64,000 bases of DNA from an uncultured Alphaproteobacteria bacterium (lineage in GTDB: Bacteria; Pseudomonadota; Alphaproteobacteria; RF32; CAG-239). Location: positions 1 through 64,000 of the forward strand of contig CALYAX010000009.1 in NCBI GenBank assembly GCA_944393665.1. The letters run 5' to 3'. Made by a program: the position numbers and the translations under genes. This document shows, piece by piece, positions 14,686-23,188 of this stretch (the first letter of the stretch is position 1; the number at the start of each line of letters is the position of its first letter). The notes under the pieces were generated by a model that did no database searches, was not told the DNA's origin, and saw only the letters and a list, made by a program, of their open reading frames with translations.

Positions 14686-16179
14686 ATGAACAAAAAATAT
14701 GACTTTATTGAAGGCAATATTACGCCGACATTCTTCTATCATTCGATTCCGGTAATTTTTTCAATGCTGTTTGCAGCCTCGGTTTCCATTGTAGACGGTT
14801 GGTTTGTGGGAAAATATATCGGCCCCGACGGCCTTGCCGCCATCAATATCGTTATGCCGATTCTGAACCTTTTGTGGGGGCTTAACATTATGCTGGTCGT
14901 GGGCTCCACTGTCAGCATCGGCAAACAGCTCGGCGCCGAAAAATATGAAATGGCCAATTACATCTTTTCCAAAACCATTATCGGCGTAGCGGCGGCCAAC
15001 ATCGGCTTTGCCGTCCTTGCCCTTTTCTTTGAAAAAGAAATTTTGGTTTACCTTGGCGCCACGCCAGAGATTATGCAGATGGCCAGCGATTATTACTTTT
15101 ACGTCGTCCTTTTCACCCTCTTCTACGGCATAAACCTCACCATCAGCTACTTCATCCGCCTGGAGGGACGCACCGCCTTTGTCGCCACCGGACTGATTCT
15201 TTTTGTTCTTGGCAACATCTTTCTGGATTGGCTGTTCATCGGCTTCCTGGGCTGGGGGATGAAAGGTGCGGCCTATGCCACTTCTTTTGCCGAACTCTTT
15301 TCGACCCTCTTTTTGCTCAGCCATTATTTTAATCCCTGCTGTATCCTCAAATTCTCTTTCAAACTCAAACGCTGGCGCCGCCTGATGCGCTCCTGCTACA
15401 ACGGCGTGTCCGAATTCATTACCGAAAGTGCCGTCGGCGTGGTCTTGATGCTGTTTAACATCTCGCTGATCAAATATATCGGCCTCAACGGCGTGGTTGC
15501 CTTCACCATCATCAATTATTTCCTGCTGGTCCAGTACACCACCGTCACCGCCATCGGCGACAGCATGCAGCCGGTGCTCGCCATTAACTACGGCCGCAAG
15601 AAATGGGATCGGATTAACGCTTTTATCTGCCACGCTTTCAAGTTCAGTTTTGCCGTCGGCGCTTTTGCTTCGCTCATTTTGTATTTTTACGCCGAACAAA
15701 TTTCCAATTTCTTCGTTGACGAAACCAACGCCACCGTTCACCAGATTATTCGCGAATTTGCCAAAGTCTTCTGGATTACCTTTTTGCTGAACGGCATCAC
15801 CGTCAACATCTCCACCTATTTCACCGCCACCAGCCGCCCGCGCAACGCGGCAATCGTCTCTTTCAGCGGCGGCATCATCTTCCCGATTATTTCCATAAAA
15901 GTCCTGCCGCTGTTCTTCGGCGCAGCCGGAATTTATTGGGCGCTGCCGGTCAGCCAGACAATATCTTTCCTGCTTGCCTGCGGTTTGTTTTATTATGACA
16001 CCAACTACGGAGAGGCGGGAGAAAGCCTCCACCCCGAAAAATACCGCCGGCCGGAAGCTGTTCCCGACAGCGAAGTAAGCCCGGAAATGACACCCAAACC
16101 CGACGTTGTCCTCAACGAGGCCCTGCTCCGCGCCCCGGCAATGATGAAAATGAAGAAAAACGCCGCCATGCCGGAATAA
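14686..16179 (+). CDS. MATE-family multidrug/metabolite efflux transporter
   Basis: About 497 residues, twelve membrane segments, of the MatE/NorM superfamily: FYHSIPVIFSMLFAASVSIVDG opens the first repeat (landmark at about residues 16-37), and YNGVSEFITESAVG with FTIINYFLLVQYTTVTAIGDSMQP opens the second. It exports cationic or other small molecules using Na+ or H+. The C-terminus carries a 60-residue charged cytoplasmic tail. The start is uncertain: 14686 (MNKKYDF) fits family N-termini better than 14638. Confidence 0.85.
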   Translation: MNKKYDFIEGNITPTFFYHSIPVIFSMLFAASVSIVDGWFVGKYIGPDGLAAINIVMPILNLLWGLNIMLVVGSTVSIGKQLGAEKYEMANYIFSKTIIGVAAANIGFAVLALFFEKEILVYLGATPEIMQMASDYYFYVVLFTLFYGINLTISYFIRLEGRTAFVATGLILFVLGNIFLDWLFIGFLGWGMKGAAYATSFAELFSTLFLLSHYFNPCCILKFSFKLKRWRRLMRSCYNGVSEFITESAVGVVLMLFNISLIKYIGLNGVVAFTIINYFLLVQYTTVTAIGDSMQPVLAINYGRKKWDRINAFICHAFKFSFAVGAFASLILYFYAEQISNFFVDETNATVHQIIREFAKVFWITFLLNGITVNISTYFTATSRPRNAAIVSFSGGIIFPIISIKVLPLFFGAAGIYWALPVSQTISFLLACGLFYYDTNYGEAGESLHPEKYRRPEAVPDSEVSPEMTPKPDVVLNEALLRAPAMMKMKKNAAMPE

Positions 16180-16277
16180 AAAACCGGATACGGCAAACCG
16201 CCCGCCCCGGGCCCCCAAAAGGACTTTCCGGCCCCGGCCGCCAAGTCCTTAAATTTACGGCGGCGGAACCGCACATC

Positions 16278-16292
16278 TTAACGAGGTGTTAA
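16278..16292. promoter_or_regulatory. CtrA-type box TTAA-N7-TTAA
   Basis: TTAA at 16278-16281 and TTAA at 16289-16292 with exactly seven bases between, 55 bp ahead of motA. This is the established alphaproteobacterial CtrA recognition site and fits cell-cycle control of motility genes. Confidence 0.55.
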
Positions 16293-16346
16293 GCCTTTCC
16301 TGCTATATCTGATACTAGGATAGTATATCATTTTGAGGAACTTAGA

Positions 16347-17123
16347 ATGGAAAAGTCTACTTTTATTGGTTTTATCATGGGATTGGCCGCAGTAGGTGTC
16401 GGTATGGCGCTGAAAGGAGCCGACCCTCATTCGCTGATTAACCCGGCAGCGTTTTTGATTATTTTCGTTGGAACGGCGGCGGCTATTTTTAACGCTTTCC
16501 CGATGAGAATGGTAAAAAAATTCCCCACCCTGCTGAAAATTATCTTCTTCGGCCAAAAATTCACCGAAAAGCAGGAAATTCTCGAACTGTTTGTCTCTGT
16601 TGCCAAATCCGCCAAGTCTGAAGGCGTCATGGCAATTGAAAAACGCGCCAATGAGGTCTCCGATCCCTTTATCCGCTCCACCCTGACCCTGGTGGCAGAC
16701 GGCTTTAACGGCGATTTTATTTACCAGGTTGTTGATACCGAAATCAAACAGATGGAAGAACGCCACGCGCACGGCGCCTCAATCTTTGCCCAATGCGGCA
16801 TGTATGCGCCCACCTTGGGCGTGCTCGGCGCGGTTATCGGCCTGATTGCCGCTCTGGGTAACCTCTCGGATATTGACAAACTCGGCCACTCGATTGCCGC
16901 GGCTTTCGTGGCAACCCTGCTGGGTATTTTCACCGGTTATGTCTGCTGGCACCCGTTCGCCAACAAACTCAAACAGATTAACGCGGAAGAAGTCGAGATT
17001 AAAAAGATGGTTCTTGAGGGCGCTCTTGCCCTGCAGGAAGGCGCTTCATCGCTGGCGATGGAAGCGCGTCTCCAGCCGTTCATCGAACCGGCCGACCGCA
17101 AATCTCTTCGTGACTCCAACTAG
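16347..17123 (+). CDS. motA: Flagellar stator protein MotA (Firmicutes-like type)
   Basis: 258 residues, four membrane segments. The N-terminus MEKSTFIGFIMGLAAVGVGM and the GLAALGNL/IAAAFVATLLGIFTGY block are MotA hallmarks. The cytoplasmic loop contains the charged region (KSEGVMAIEKRANEV) that meets FliG. Overall it reads more like Bacillus-type MotA than the second MotA at 60453, so it was likely gained separately. A CtrA box lies upstream, and motB follows 9 bp downstream. Confidence 0.88.
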   Translation: MEKSTFIGFIMGLAAVGVGMALKGADPHSLINPAAFLIIFVGTAAAIFNAFPMRMVKKFPTLLKIIFFGQKFTEKQEILELFVSVAKSAKSEGVMAIEKRANEVSDPFIRSTLTLVADGFNGDFIYQVVDTEIKQMEERHAHGASIFAQCGMYAPTLGVLGAVIGLIAALGNLSDIDKLGHSIAAAFVATLLGIFTGYVCWHPFANKLKQINAEEVEIKKMVLEGALALQEGASSLAMEARLQPFIEPADRKSLRDSN

Positions 17124-17132
17124 GAGGGCGCC

Positions 17133-17798
17133 ATGGTAAAAAAGAAACCGCCAGAGCCCAAACATGAAGAACACGCCGACGAAACCTGGCTGATTCCTTA
17201 TTCCGACCTGCTGACCCTGCTCCTGGCTTTGTTTATTGTTCTGTTTGCCTCTTCCAGCCTGGATAAAGACAAGGCCGCGCAGATTCAATATGCTTTAGCG
17301 GCAGCTTTCAATGCTCTGGGAGCCGACCAGCTGAGCGGCACGGTGCTGAACTTTATGGACGAGGCCAAAGGGCTCGACCTTGGCGAAGAGGTTAAAATCG
17401 GCGCCGATTCGAAAGGGGCCACCCTGGAAATCACCAGCATCAACCTTTTTGACGCCGGAAGCACCAATATCAAACCGGAGATACTGCCCACGCTGAAAAA
17501 GATTGCCAATCTGTTGAGCGCTCCGAAATACAAACGTTTCCGGATTATTGTCGAGGGCCATACCGATGACACCAATGAGGCCGACCCGCGGCAGTTTCCC
17601 TCCAACTGGGAATTGTCGGGCGCCCGCGCCGGCTCGGTGGTTCGCACCCTCATTCACAGCGGCGTAGCGGATAAACGCTTTCAGGCTGTCGGCATGGCCG
17701 GCATTGCCCCGGCTTATCCCAATTATAACGCCTACAACGAACCCATTCCCGAAAACCGGCTGCGTAACCGCCGCGTTGTCATACGGATTGAGTTTTAA
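17133..17798 (+). CDS. motB: Flagellar stator protein MotB (Firmicutes-like type)
   Basis: 221 residues. The single membrane helix has WLIPYSDLLTLLLALFIVLF, whose Asp is the ion-binding residue; this segment closely resembles proton-driven Bacillus MotB. The C-terminal OmpA-like peptidoglycan-binding domain has IIVEGHTDD, WELSGARAGSV and ENRLRNRRVVIRI. GGAGG overlaps the motA end. It forms a stator operon with motA and is closed by a terminator at 17800. Confidence 0.88.
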   Translation: MVKKKPPEPKHEEHADETWLIPYSDLLTLLLALFIVLFASSSLDKDKAAQIQYALAAAFNALGADQLSGTVLNFMDEAKGLDLGEEVKIGADSKGATLEITSINLFDAGSTNIKPEILPTLKKIANLLSAPKYKRFRIIVEGHTDDTNEADPRQFPSNWELSGARAGSVVRTLIHSGVADKRFQAVGMAGIAPAYPNYNAYNEPIPENRLRNRRVVIRIEF

Positions 17799-17799
17799 C

Positions 17800-17827
17800 A
17801 AAAACCCCGGAAATTTCCGGGGTTTTT
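17800..17827. terminator. Bidirectional terminator between motB and terC
   Basis: A perfect palindrome of AAAAACCCCGGAAA and its complement, with terminal T-runs on both strands. Confidence 0.85.
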
Positions 17828-17829
17828 AT

Positions 17830-18795
17830 TTAGGCTTTTTCTTCGCCGCGCGTTTTGTAGAGCGACAACAAAATTCCGCCGGCAATCAGGCCGAACGTCA
17901 CGCCCAGCGACCACGGGGCCGAAACCTCAATCCCCGCAAACGGCAAAAAGATTTTAGAACCGATAAAGATCAGGATAATCGCCAAAGCGTCTTTAAGATA
18001 CTTAAAGCGGTTGACCGCGGCTTCCAGCAGAAAATACAGCGCCCTCAGCCCCAAAATCGCAAAAATATTGCTGGTGTAAATAATAAATACGTCCTGCGTA
18101 ATCAGAAAAATGGCGGGAATACTGTCCAGGGCAAAAATAACATCCATCGTCTCAATAAGAATCAGGGCAAAAAACAGCGGCGTGATAAAATAGTGCCCGC
18201 CCTTTTTAATCATAAAATGCTCGCCCCGGATCTGATGGGTCACATGAAAGAACTTAGACACCGCTTTATACAGGTGCCGGTCGCGGAAATCTTTGGTTTC
18301 TTCCGACTTGTGAACCATCATCTTCACGCCGGTATACAACAAAAACGCCGAGAAAAGATACAATATGCCATGGAATTCTTTAATCAGCGTGTCGCCGACC
18401 CAGATAAGCAGCGCGCGCATGACAATAGCGCCCAAAATTCCCCAGAACAAAACCCGGTGCTGATACTTCCTCGGCACCTGCAAAGAAGAAAAAATCAGCG
18501 AGATAACAAAGATATTATCCAGCGACAGGCTCTTTTCCACCAAAAACCCGGTAAAGAAAAGCAGCCCTTTTTCAAGCCCGTGTTCATACATCACAAACAC
18601 GCCGAACAGACAGCCCGCCAGAATATAGATAATGCAGACCACTAAGGTATGAAAAAGATTAGGCTCCTCGTTCTTGCGGTTAAAAAACAAAAGATCCCAC
18701 ATCAGAAGCGCAATAACCACAACGCCGAAAATCCCCCACATCCAGGAGGCCGGCAGTGTCGCGTGATTAACCCAAAAATCAGATAGTTTTTCCAT
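17830..18795 (-). CDS. TerC/Alx-family membrane protein
   Basis: 321 residues from ATG 18793-18795 (MEKLSDFW), preceded by AGGGAA; the longer frame from 18843 is less likely. About eight membrane segments carry the family motifs: VEKSLSLDNIFVISLIF near residue 80, and ETMDVIFALDSIPAIFLIT near 190, with the acidic residues thought to bind metal. Relatives (Alx, YceF) export Mn2+ or support metalation of exported enzymes. I do not see a yybP-ykoY riboswitch in the short leader. Confidence 0.85.
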   Translation of the reverse strand: MEKLSDFWVNHATLPASWMWGIFGVVVIALLMWDLLFFNRKNEEPNLFHTLVVCIIYILAGCLFGVFVMYEHGLEKGLLFFTGFLVEKSLSLDNIFVISLIFSSLQVPRKYQHRVLFWGILGAIVMRALLIWVGDTLIKEFHGILYLFSAFLLYTGVKMMVHKSEETKDFRDRHLYKAVSKFFHVTHQIRGEHFMIKKGGHYFITPLFFALILIETMDVIFALDSIPAIFLITQDVFIIYTSNIFAILGLRALYFLLEAAVNRFKYLKDALAIILIFIGSKIFLPFAGIEVSAPWSLGVTFGLIAGGILLSLYKTRGEEKA

Positions 18796-18978
18796 AAAGT
18801 TCCCTGTAAAAATTTTAATGACCCCATTGTTGTAGTGCCGCAAAGCCCGGCCGTCAAGTCTGCAAAATTGTTGTCCAACGGCTATTTTTATTTTACAAGC
18901 AAAGAATACATAACTATAATTCTGCTGTCATTTTATTGTCATTTACAGTGCAGAATTTTGAATCGAATTGTTAAAATT

Positions 18979-19731
18979 ATGGAAAAAAGCCGTTTGTTTA
19001 CCCTGTTCATCATCGGAACCGCCCTCGCCGGACTGGGGCTTGCCGTTTATAATTACCGCCCCGTCAAATGGTGGCAGGCTGACCGCAGCAGCGCGGGCCT
19101 GGCCCCCGACCCCGCGGAGTATAAGCAGGCGGTGGTTCAGGTCTATGCCGCCCGCACCATTAACTGGAAAGGCTGGTTTGCCGTCCACAGCTGGATTGCC
19201 GTCAAACCCGAAAACGCTGATTTTTATACCACCTATCAGGTGATGGGCTACCGGGTTTTCCGCGGCGGCAACGCGGTTCTCATCGGGCCGGATATCCCCG
19301 ACCGCCGCTGGTTCGGCGCCGAACCCGATTTGATTCAGGACCTCCGCGGCGAGGCCGCTGCCCGGGCGATTCCCCGCATTGACGAACTGGCAAAAAATTA
19401 TTACTACCAGCATACTTATCAGCTCTGGCCGGGACCCAACAGCAACAGTTTTATCGCCCATATCATCCGCCACACGCCGGAACTGACGGTGGAACTGCCG
19501 CCCACCGCCATCGGCAAAGACTGGATTGATAACGGCAAATTGTTTGCCCGGTCGGAAAGCGGCAGCGGCGTCCAGTTTTCGCTGTTTGGAATTTTTGGCT
19601 TAACAGTCGGTTTGGCCGAGGGGATAGAAATTGATTTTCTCGGGTTGACTTTCGGAATAGATTTCTATCGCCCGGCGCTCAAATTGCCGTTCTTCGGGCG
19701 TATCGGCATGAAAGACGCCCCGCTGCCCTGA
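18979..19731 (+). CDS. DUF3750 domain protein
   Basis: 250 residues from ATG 18979. One N-terminal hydrophobic segment (LFTLFIIGTALAGLGLAVY) acts as signal or anchor. The body has VYAARTINWKGWFAVHSWIAVKP, YQLWPGPNSNSFIAHIIR and PTAIGKDWI, the conserved blocks of DUF3750 proteins, which are envelope-located and of unknown role; the WPGPNSN pattern suggests a papain-like or NlpC-like fold, unproven. It is divergent from terC. Confidence 0.75.
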   Translation: MEKSRLFTLFIIGTALAGLGLAVYNYRPVKWWQADRSSAGLAPDPAEYKQAVVQVYAARTINWKGWFAVHSWIAVKPENADFYTTYQVMGYRVFRGGNAVLIGPDIPDRRWFGAEPDLIQDLRGEAAARAIPRIDELAKNYYYQHTYQLWPGPNSNSFIAHIIRHTPELTVELPPTAIGKDWIDNGKLFARSESGSGVQFSLFGIFGLTVGLAEGIEIDFLGLTFGIDFYRPALKLPFFGRIGMKDAPLP

Positions 19732-19871
19732 CAGCGGCCACCCTTCCCCGCACAACGAAAACCATTCCCGCCGCCCCGGCCGCTCTCACCGCAACCTCAC
19801 CAGGACAACGCTCTACCCGCCAAACCGCCAGTGGCCGGCCGCCCGTCATCTTGCCCGCGCAGCGGCCGGAA

Positions 19872-20552
19872 TCACTCGTCTTTTGGCGATTGCACCTCTT
19901 CCCTCGGCTGCTCCGCCTTCTTCCGCACCGGCTTCACCTGCTTAAACTTTATTGCCTGCAGACTTTCTATCACCGCATCGTCCAGATCATCATCTCCAAC
20001 AACCTCCTCCTGGGGCTCCACCGTATAAGAGGCATTCACAACCGCATTAAACAGGCTTTTCGCCAGCTTGCGGTTGGGGATTTTTTCATAAGCCGTCACC
20101 AGAATTATCGATTCGGCTTTCATCATCGGGTCTTCAATCGAGGCCAGCGTATCATACTCGTCTTCATGCAGGCGGGCGGGATTCAGATACTGAAACCGCG
20201 GGCTGCCCTCCCGTATTTTCTTGGGCATTTCGGCATAAAAATAAGAGGGCTCCACATCCAGGATACAGCACAAATCCCACATGCGGCTGCCGCTCACCCG
20301 GTTCGTGCCGCGTTCGTATTTCTGCACCTGCTGAAAAGTAGTTCCCAGCAGGTCCGCCAGTTTTTCCTGGCTGAGCGCCAGCGCCTGGCGGCGCAGTTTT
20401 ATCCGCGAGCCGATATAAACATCAACCGGATTAGGGTCACCGGTGGGGGTGCGCCCGCGGGAACTCCGCTTAACCAGATTTTTATGCCCGGATACGGCAA
20501 AATTGTCTTGAATAAAAGATAGTCCGGAATCGTCAGCTTGCTTTTGCGTCAT
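19872..20552 (-). CDS. Xre-family HTH transcriptional regulator
   Basis: 226 residues. The helix-turn-helix at about 44-105 is IGSRIKLRRQALALSQEKLA, then TTFQQVQKYERGTNR, the SinR/Cro pattern common in alphaproteobacteria. An unstructured N-terminal arm of 40 residues and an acidic/Lys-rich C-terminal tail flank it. On its strand the upstream sequence is the long structured RNA (20598-21086), whose end lies about 50 bp before this start. Target genes are unknown. Confidence 0.82.
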   Translation of the reverse strand: MTQKQADDSGLSFIQDNFAVSGHKNLVKRSSRGRTPTGDPNPVDVYIGSRIKLRRQALALSQEKLADLLGTTFQQVQKYERGTNRVSGSRMWDLCCILDVEPSYFYAEMPKKIREGSPRFQYLNPARLHEDEYDTLASIEDPMMKAESIILVTAYEKIPNRKLAKSLFNAVVNASYTVEPQEEVVGDDDLDDAVIESLQAIKFKQVKPVRKKAEQPREEVQSPKDE

Positions 20553-20597
20553 CGTCTTATCCTGAGTAATAAGTTAAAAACAACTCCCTTCACCCAA

Positions 20598-21086
20598 ATA
20601 AGAAAAATATAAAACAAAGGTGGCGGGAGACAGTTAACCTCAAAGAGCTGATAGATGAAAGCCCGCTGCGGCATCACCGCAGCTTTAACCGACTGCCCGC
20701 CAAACGAAGATGGTGTAAGCCAGTTAACCGAAAAGAACTGTCATATGTCAGCCCGTCGCGGTATCACCACGACTTTAACCGGCGGCCACCTAACAAAGGT
20801 GGCGGGAGCCAGTTAACCCCAAAGAGCTGATACATGAAAGCCCGCTGCGGCGTAACCGCAGCTTTAACCGACTACCCGCCATTAAGGTAGGTAATCTTGC
20901 TGACAGGGATTTTCACCCTGTGCCCTTGCTGCCACCGCAAGAAGTGACAGCCCGGCATGTATCACATGAAGGAGTTTGGGGAACTCCCGAACCTGGCCCA
21001 AGGTTCTTATTTATCCCGTTCCGGAGCGAAGGCCCAAAGAACGTCGCCGCCTGAGCCGGTAAGAGTTGAACGGGCAGCGCTGACGT
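20598..21086 (-). ncRNA. Candidate structured RNA of about 490 nt with three tandem covarying repeats
   Basis: This stretch has no credible ORF. On the minus strand a promoter (TTGCAA-17-TAAAAT) is followed by a 5' hairpin (GTTGAAC...GTTCAAC), several further hairpins (GGAGTT/AACTCC at 20971-20987, ACAGGG/CCCTGT at 20902-20920) and three repeats of about 80 nt. The last repeat closes with CCCGCC followed by a T-rich tract (about 20598-20612), like a terminator. I compared it by eye with RNase P RNA, tmRNA, 6S and SRP RNA and the cobalamin riboswitch; none fits. Transcript ends are inferred. Confidence 0.6.
20619..20880 (-). repeat. Three tandem ~80-nt repeats inside the structured RNA
   Basis: Units at 20619-20701, 20712-20790 and 20798-20880. 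On the minus strand each has an outer GGCGGG/CCCGCC-type stem, CGGTTAA paired with TTAACTGG, and an inner hairpin. The inner hairpin is GCTGCGG/CCGCAGC in two units and GTCGTGG/CCGCGAC in the middle one. The changes keep pairing, so RNA structure is being conserved. Confidence 0.8.
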
Positions 21087-21092
21087 TCAACA

Positions 21093-21121
21093 ATTTTAGT
21101 GTACTCAACGCGAACTTGCAA
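21093..21121 (-). promoter_or_regulatory. Promoter of the long structured RNA
   Basis: On the minus strand TTGCAA (21116-21121) and TAAAAT (21093-21098) are separated by exactly 17 bp. Transcription would begin near 21086, right at the first stable hairpin. Confidence 0.55.
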
Positions 21122-21201
21122 GCAATTTATTTATAGAGGACTGCTTTCGCGTGCATTGTTTTTAAGGCTGGTTTTTTAATGGACTAACGGAACTGTACCT
21201 T

Positions 21202-21306
21202 AAAACAAAACCCCCGCACATTAAATTAGGTGCGAGGGAGTACACAACTGCTACAAGAAACAGTCTTCTTATTCGCCTCCCGGGGGAGCTTATCTCGAAG
21301 CCTCCC
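21202..21306 (-). ncRNA. Riboswitch-like RNA element, copy B, with overlapping terminator
   Basis: Minus-strand folding: P1 GGGAG (21302-21306) with CTCCC (21236-21240); P2 CTTC/GAAG; internal loop GAGATAAG opposite GCGAATAA; P3 CTCCC/GGGAG; hairpin ACTG-loop-CAGT. A terminator (CCCTCGCAC/GTGCGGGGG plus TTTTGTTTT) follows and shares three bases with the 3' arm of P1, so the two compete. The same architecture with different stem sequences occurs at 33461, 47143 and 47562. Confidence 0.65.
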
Positions 21307-21506
21307 CCGCAAGGGGAGTTTTGTTCTTGTAAAAGAATTGTGTATTCCGGCGGGATCTCTCCCGTTCAGACGGCTGGCTCCGCAGCCGCACTCGGCCGCG
21401 ACGGCTTTACCGTCTTCCTGGTTGTAATATTACCTGACTCTAAATTAAAAGACAAGAGGAAAAATAAATTTTTTTATCACCCCGCGCAGCACACCCCATT
21501 ATCCTG

Positions 21507-21636
21507 TCACCCCTCGCAACACACCCCTGCTTGTCTTGTAACGCTCGCTCTTATCGCTGCCGCTCATCGCTCACGAACAAGACTGCGCCGCAACGGCCTC
21601 GCAGCTCCACCGGAGCCGCTCCCCACGTTGCGCCCC
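21507..21636. repeat. Direct repeat, left copy, flanking HEPN/MNT genes
   Basis: About 130 bp, nearly identical to 22641-22771. Between the two copies lie only the HEPN and MNT genes and short AT-poor spacer. Parts of the repeat read GTCACCCC, CTCGCTCTTATCGCTGCC, and GGAGCCGCTCCCC. No ORF of substance. Confidence 0.8.
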
Positions 21637-21756
21637 GCGCTCTCTCCCCCACCCGCACCTCAATCTCCCCCACCCGCGCATTCTCCCCGAGCCCCCACTC
21701 TCCTCTTGAAACTTATAAACTTATCATATAGACTTACCTAAACTCTGGAGAAAACC

Positions 21757-22179
21757 ATGATTAATTCCGAATTTAACATTGAAGCCCTGCGCAATGCCCT
21801 CACCACCCTGCAGGAATGCTGGACCGTCTACCTGCAAAAGCAAGATGACGCGGCCATTGCCGGAATCGTCGCCGATTCCTGCGTCAAACGCTTTGAATAC
21901 ACCATGGAAACAGCGCTTAAACTTATGTGCCGTTACCTCAAAATCGAATATGCCAAAGACGACAAAGAACTGACCGTTAACAATATCTTCCGTTTTATGG
22001 ACGGTTACGGCATGGTGGAAAATTGGGAAAAGTGGAAAACTTATTATGCCCGCCGCAACGATACCTCCCACGAATACAACATCGAAAAAGCCCGCGACCT
22101 CCTGCCGGAGATTCCCGCTTTTATCCAAGATGTCCGTTATCTGGTAAATGCTTTTGATAAGGTGAAAAACAATTCATGA
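21757..22179 (+). CDS. HEPN-domain toxin (HI0074-like nucleotidyltransferase partner)
   Basis: 140 residues, all-helical. It matches the 'nucleotidyltransferase substrate-binding' family: an N-terminal LRNALTTLQECW, VKRFEYTMETALKLM, and the HEPN motif RNDTSH (R-x4-H) at about residues 109-114, the presumed RNase active site. HEPN/MNT modules are type VII toxin-antitoxin systems in which the MNT partner modifies HEPN with AMP. It overlaps the MNT gene by 4 bp. A CTGGAGAA site precedes the start. Confidence 0.85.
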   Translation: MINSEFNIEALRNALTTLQECWTVYLQKQDDAAIAGIVADSCVKRFEYTMETALKLMCRYLKIEYAKDDKELTVNNIFRFMDGYGMVENWEKWKTYYARRNDTSHEYNIEKARDLLPEIPAFIQDVRYLVNAFDKVKNNS

Positions 22180-22469
22180 TTACCGGCATTTCAGAACAGG
22201 AAGCAAAAATCATCACCGCGATTCTCGCTGATTTTCGCGCCGATTATCAATTTTGGGCGTATGGCTCGCGGGTTAAAGGCGGTTTCGGCAAAGTCTCGGA
22301 TTTGGATATTCTAATTCGCGGCAAAACCGCCGTCCCTTTCGAAAAGCTGGAAGAACTCAAACAACGCTTTGATGAAAGCAGCCTGCCCTATGTGGTAAAC
22401 TTTGCTGACTATCATAAAATCGATACCGGATTTTACAATCAAATCAGCTCCGACCTCATCGCTTTATAA
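22176..22469 (+). CDS. MNT-domain nucleotidyltransferase antitoxin
   Basis: 97 residues. YGSRVKGGFGKVSDLDILI holds the minimal nucleotidyltransferase motif GSR-x9-SDLD, which binds Mg-ATP; a third Asp is expected in VNFADYH. It is coupled by an ATGA overlap to the HEPN gene. The usual role is AMPylation of the HEPN toxin near its R-x4-H site. The pair is flanked by 130-bp direct repeats, so it may be a mobile cassette. Confidence 0.87.
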   Translation: MITGISEQEAKIITAILADFRADYQFWAYGSRVKGGFGKVSDLDILIRGKTAVPFEKLEELKQRFDESSLPYVVNFADYHKIDTGFYNQISSDLIAL

Positions 22470-22640
22470 AACTAACCTCTGCCGCCGCGCTATAACGCAG
22501 CCTGCCGGCTGGCTCGCCGCCGTGATTCCGCGCTCCCTCCCCCACCCGCGCATTCTCCCCGCTCCGGCCGGCGTGCCCCTCAAACTTCCCCCGCTCACCC
22601 CGGAGCGCAGTGCCTTCGTCCAAGGGTCACTTCCACAACT

Positions 22641-22771
22641 GTCACCCCGCGCAGCACACCCCTGCTTGTCTTGTAACGCTCGCTCTTATCGCTGCCGCTC
22701 ATCGCTCACGAACAAGACTACGCCGCAACGGCCTCGCAGCTCCACCGGAGCCGCTCCCCACGTTGCGCCCC
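22641..22771. repeat. Direct repeat, right copy, flanking HEPN/MNT genes
   Basis: About 131 bp, nearly identical to 21507-21636; clear differences include GACTA for GACTG. It continues into CTCGCGGCTTTGCCCGCGTCAA, a landmark hairpin at about 22771-22792 that recurs at 47413. Confidence 0.8.
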
Positions 22772-22787
22772 TCGCGGCTTTGCCCGC

Positions 22788-23035
22788 GTCAAGGGGGCTA
22801 AAAAAACATTACAGCAATATTGATTCAGGGTTCGGGATTTGTGAGCAACTTCTTAGTTTTGCAAGCAAAAGCCGGGATTTGGCACTTGACGTCGTGTTGT
22901 CTGTCTGAGCGCAGCGAGTTTACAACACGGGGGCACTTTGCGAGGCAAAGCTTAGAAAGCGAACCATCCCGAGGATTTTTGGTTCCTTTTGTTCCCACAA
23001 AAGGAACGTAAATATTTTTAGATGCCTGGACGGCA
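22788..23035. repeat. Dispersed intergenic repeat, copy 1 (with ~140-bp insertion)
   Basis: Shares with 47267-47385 the blocks CAAGGGGGCTA, ACAGCAATATTGA (22811), AGGGTTCGGGAT, then a hairpin (GGTTCCTTTTG/CAAAAGGAAC around GTTCCCA at 22981-23007), and GATGCCTGGACGG. In this copy about 140 bp (22839-22980) interrupt the repeat between TTCGGGAT and a mirrored ATCCCGA. The 22470-23188 gap otherwise has no credible gene. Confidence 0.6.
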
Positions 23036-23145
23036 CATGACAGAAAGCGAGAGATGCCTTGACGGGCGTGCCCGAGGCATAACAGGGTATAGGGTGGGGC
23101 CCCGACGCATGATGGTTCCGGTGCTCCTCTCATTGCGCCTGCAAA

Positions 23146-23173
23146 AAAACGCCCCGTTCAAACGGGGCGTTTT
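23146..23173. terminator. Terminator after the cold-shock gene
   Basis: AAAACGCCCCGTT and AACGGGGCGTTTT with a 2-nt loop, T-runs on both strands; 15 bp beyond the csp stop. Confidence 0.85.
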
Positions 23174-23188
23174 CCAAAGCGTCACAGC

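Noticed and set aside
14761..16218. 485-codon minus-strand open frame
   Set aside because: It lies antisense to the MATE transporter, whose membrane topology and family motifs are clear; the antisense product is Gly/Asp/Glu-rich with no domain.
20619..20880. CRISPR array
   Set aside because: Three ~80-nt units are far too long and contain internal hairpins with covariation and almost no spacers; no cas genes nearby.
20881..20940. Cobalamin riboswitch (GGTGAAAATCC on minus strand)
   Set aside because: The segment is part of a local ACAGGG/CCCTGT hairpin; the B12 box and the required surrounding helices are absent.
20598..21086. RNase P RNA or tmRNA
   Set aside because: No GAGGAAAGTCC or ACAGAA-type core of RNase P, and no tag reading frame or tRNA-like end for tmRNA.
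22825..23133. 102-codon minus-strand frame
   Set aside because: It covers the dispersed repeat and hairpin at 22788-23035, has no ribosome-binding site, and its composition follows the repeat.
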